From Fragilaria radians (taxonomy: Eukaryota > Bacillariophyta > Fragilariophyceae > Fragilariales > Fragilariaceae), in NCBI GenBank assembly GCA_900642245.1, contig CAAAJI010000135.1:82351-92944 (forward strand): a stretch of 10,594 nucleotides of DNA, written 5' to 3'. A model generated the notes under the pieces. That model was not told the DNA's origin. It saw nothing but the letters and a program-made list of their open reading frames with translations, and made no database searches. Of the stretch, positions 8,341 through 10,594 are shown in pieces (position 1 is the stretch's first letter; each line of letters begins with the position of its first letter). The position numbers and the translations under genes are program-made.

Positions 8341-8580
8341 TCCCTTAGATTGTTAAGAAAAGTCTTTTCATGACGGATCGGTGTTTAAGTCATTCGGTTT
8401 TTTTGTTTGATCTTGACTGACTGGTATGTGACTTTGTGTATTTCATTAGACAAACAATAAGAGTCCCGATTAAGGGGCATAACGCCGTAAGCTTTTTAAC
8501 TTGCCCCAAGGCTTAGGTCATTGTTGAACTTCAATTTGTGCTCAAAACAGTTGAGTTTATAACTTTTCACCCATCGCAAC
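8341..8580 (+). promoter_or_regulatory. 5' region of the 356-aa gene
   Basis: About 240 bases between the possible upstream end of the transposase remnant and the start codon at 8581. It contains an oligo-T run near 8398-8405 and a GGGGCA...TGCCCC inverted repeat (8475-8480 with about 8502-8507) spaced by roughly 20 bases. No convincing TATA box; I see nothing else. Confidence 0.3.
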
Positions 8581-9651
8581 ATGTGGAAGAAACGTTTGTC
8601 ATGGAGAAACAAGCCGTTTTTGGACGATCCTGTTGCAGATGAGAAAAGTAGAATAAAATCTTTCGATGGCTTTGTCTCATTGTCATCTTTGACAACTGCA
8701 ACAACTGTTATCGATGATTCATCCCTGAGATCCCATCAATTGCTTCGATCGCCTGAAAACATGCAGGGGAATGAAGGGAGTTTCGAATCATCTTTCCGGC
8801 TTGACTCCACGTCAGTAATGAATGCTTGTAAAAGTTCTTTCGAGAATTCTGAGGCTTCACTTGATGACTTTAAGGCGAGCGAGTTACCTGGAGAAAGCTT
8901 TGGTCAATTGGATGAGACAATTTTGGAATTTGTAGAACCTCCAACAAGGGAATATTCAAGGGAAAATCTTATGGCTCATGGCTTCACTTACAACAGAGCG
9001 AAGCTAGTGCGTATGCTTAGTAGTAACTCTTTGAATTCTGAAGCAGAAAAGGCTGATATGCTAGATTGCAAACAAAAGCGAACTTTTAACAGTGATGAAC
9101 TCTCCGTGGTTCATTCCGTCGGCACATACGTTACTCAAAGTACAGGAGAATCCGAAAGCCTTGGCGCGAAGCTGAATGCACCAGGTGATTTCAATTCTAA
9201 ATTAGCGGAAAAGTTAGAGCAGTTACCCACAGCCGAGCTGGTGGATCGATTAATCGTTCTCAGTGCAAAGCTAAAGAAAATAAAGAAATCGAAGAAGAAG
9301 AAAAAGTCTTCTAGACGTCGGAAAAGCTTCTCTGACATCGAAAATGTGCGTACAGCAACAGAAGGAACCACATTTGGCCAACAAGACGTGAGTTCAGGTT
9401 GTGATACTAGTGCCTCAAATCTGCGGATAGATTGTGATGAAAGTCTTAATTTGGACAAGGGTCATTGTTTCAACGATGGAAATTTGGAAAAGATTGATTA
9501 TGGTGACATACCAGATCGGCGATCAAGTTTTTCGGACCTTGTAAGAACAAGATCTCATGACAATACGTTTCTAATGCTTTCTGAAGACAATTCAAATGAA
9601 AAGAAGAAAAAGAAAAGCTCCAAAAAGAAGAAAAAGAAAAATGATAAATAG
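8581..9651 (+). CDS. orphan Ser-rich, lysine-tailed protein, 356 aa, paralogue of the gene at 5645
   Basis: No known domain recognised. An in-frame TAA 18 bases upstream of the ATG supports the start. Order of features: basic N-terminus MWKKRLSWRNKPF; Ser/Thr block VSLSSLTTATTVIDDSS (32-48); a Ser/Glu/Asp-rich middle with several SF/SL pairs; a predicted helix LAEKLEQLPTAELVDRLIVL (208-227) running straight into a lysine block (231-242); the motif KSSRRRKSFSDIE (242-254); a second similar site RRSSFSDL (313-320); and a C-terminal lysine tail (341-353). The RRxS-hydrophobic sites fit basophilic kinases such as PKA/CaMK types. The lysine runs could act as nuclear localisation or nucleic-acid/acidic-partner binding segments (inference). 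The 17-residue Ser/Thr block has 10 identities with the 206-aa protein at a similar place, and the KSSRRKS motif is shared too. No signal peptide or membrane segment. Function unknown. Confidence 0.76.
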   Translation: MWKKRLSWRNKPFLDDPVADEKSRIKSFDGFVSLSSLTTATTVIDDSSLRSHQLLRSPENMQGNEGSFESSFRLDSTSVMNACKSSFENSEASLDDFKASELPGESFGQLDETILEFVEPPTREYSRENLMAHGFTYNRAKLVRMLSSNSLNSEAEKADMLDCKQKRTFNSDELSVVHSVGTYVTQSTGESESLGAKLNAPGDFNSKLAEKLEQLPTAELVDRLIVLSAKLKKIKKSKKKKKSSRRRKSFSDIENVRTATEGTTFGQQDVSSGCDTSASNLRIDCDESLNLDKGHCFNDGNLEKIDYGDIPDRRSSFSDLVRTRSHDNTFLMLSEDNSNEKKKKKSSKKKKKKNDK

Positions 9652-10255
9652 GATAAAGATTACTAGGCACTATTTTTGTTTATTAAAGCTATGGAATTCT
9701 ATTACAGACTTGAATTAAGTCACGAAGATACCTCCCGAACAATCCAACATAGCTAGCTTTTTGTGAACTATCATTAATTCTGGGATTTAATTACTAATAG
9801 TTTAAAGCCATTTTCGGATTCCTACTAAAATAAAATTGGGATTCATATACGGATACTTTGTGCCGAAGACTTGATAAACTGCGCTTTAATGATGTGAGAA
9901 AAGTGTGATAGAAAGGTATATCTTAGAATTGATTCTGTCAAGAAGTTGTAGGAAAAGTTGAAGGATTTTTCAATTTTCTTTTAAACGAGTGTTGTATGCA
10001 TAGAGAATCATAGCCTAATATTACGTGTTGTAAATCATATAATGAAATTATACACCTTATAGGTGAATTTCAACAGCTTTCGGTTTCCTTTTTTATGCGT
10101 TTGAATATCTTAGTAATAGCTAAGGATAATGCCATCACTTTCAATCCATTTCTGTCATCATTAATCATCATGGATCCGCGTAACGAGCTGCAATTTGGCA
10201 CTGTTGAGAGTTGTTACAAAGGATCATCTCAAAAAGCCTTCAATTGTTTCGCCTT
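9652..10255. other. spacer; no gene recognised
   Basis: AT-rich sequence after the 356-aa gene. It contains the 3' UTR and then nothing I can assign. A 90-codon plus-strand frame starting at ATG 10095 begins here and overlaps the more convincing minus-strand frame at 10256-10582. Confidence 0.4.
9682..9687 (+). terminator. ATTAAA, probable polyadenylation signal of the 356-aa gene
   Basis: ATTAAA, the commonest variant of the eukaryotic polyadenylation hexamer, lies about 31 bases after the stop codon. Confidence 0.4.
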
Positions 10256-10582
10256 TTACTCAATTTGTACCAGAGCTAATGGTTCAATCTTGCGAGATCG
10301 CTCCTGTAATTTTGGGGGAGTGTCAGTTTTACTGTTTGGCTTTGGTGACAATGGGACTTGGGGTTGATGAGACGAAAAGTGAATATTATAGGCTTGGTAT
10401 TGACCTTTCATGCCACTTAAATGGACCCATTCAGTCCAATTAGTATAATCAGCACGATTCCAAGTCCCCTCATTTGTTGATATAGCATTATGGATATATG
10501 GAGATAGCGAATGTTGCTGAAACAAGGAAAATATCTCTTGCCGAATTCTGCGCTGCCTAGCAAACGGTGGATGATTCCATGG
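10256..10582 (-). CDS. possible last exon of an unrecognised minus-strand gene, partial
   Basis: The minus strand is open for 108 codons from 10582 to the stop TAA at 10258-10256, without a good ATG at the upstream end. Immediately upstream is TAG (10585-10583), which stops this frame but also provides an AG acceptor, so it could be an exon whose start lies beyond the window. The predicted sequence begins with an Arg/Gln-rich helix (PPFARQRRIRQEIFSLFQQ), has an aromatic middle (TWNRADYTNWTEWVHLSGM) and ends in a Pro/Lys/Ser-rich, probably disordered tail. I recognise no family. Two plus-strand frames (10095-10367 and 10195-10443) compete for the same DNA; I prefer the minus strand because of its length and more protein-like composition, but chance is not excluded. 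Confidence 0.33.
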   Translation of the reverse strand, partial: PWNHPPFARQRRIRQEIFSLFQQHSLSPYIHNAISTNEGTWNRADYTNWTEWVHLSGMKGQYQAYNIHFSSHQPQVPLSPKPNSKTDTPPKLQERSRKIEPLALVQIE

Positions 10583-10594
10583 CTACGTATGGAA

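Noticed and set aside
9135..9458. 107-codon minus-strand frame with phenylalanine runs
   Set aside because: It is the antisense shadow of the lysine-rich block of the 356-aa gene.
10095..10443. Two overlapping plus-strand frames (90 and 82 codons)
   Set aside because: They compete with each other and with the longer minus-strand frame; one starts with TTG, and neither resembles a known protein.

Overview
The window looks like nuclear DNA of a unicellular eukaryote. The best guess is a stramenopile alga such as a diatom, but this rests on style rather than on a marker gene. Reasons: an AT-rich sequence by eye, a class I histone deacetylase interrupted by one 68-bp GT-AG intron, AATAAA/ATTAAA signals after the genes, long non-coding spacers, serine/aspartate/lysine-rich orphan proteins, and decayed transposon protein sequence. 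No rRNA, tRNA, CRISPR or bacterial operon structure was seen.

Layout. 1-1152: no intact gene; a decayed minus-strand reading frame (about 108-457) is weakly reminiscent of a piggyBac-type transposase. 1153-2492 (+): class I (RPD3/HDAC1-3 type) lysine deacetylase, 423 aa, two exons. 2655-3746 (-): DUF1415-family protein, convergent with the deacetylase and only 162 bp from it. 3747-5644: long spacer without a recognisable gene, holding a 14-bp palindrome, a small hairpin and a tandem TGACTTA pair. 5645-6265 (+) and 8581-9651 (+): two intronless orphan proteins of 206 and 356 aa. I think they are diverged tandem paralogues: both start MWK, share an N-terminal Ser/Thr block in the same place, and share a KSSRRKS-type basic phosphosite motif. 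7232-8174 (-), between them: a heavily broken hAT-superfamily transposase that keeps several family motifs in the right order. 9652-10255: no recognisable gene. 10256-10582 (-): a possible last exon of a gene running off the right edge.

How the parts fit. The deacetylase (chromatin silencing) and the DUF1415 protein (unknown function, N-terminal extension that may be a targeting sequence) are housekeeping-type genes facing each other and sharing a short 3' space. The most novel content is the two-member orphan family, whose members end in opposite charge (an acidic tail in the short protein, lysine blocks in the long one) and which are now separated by a dead DNA transposon. I find no evidence for a multi-gene defence or biosynthetic system.
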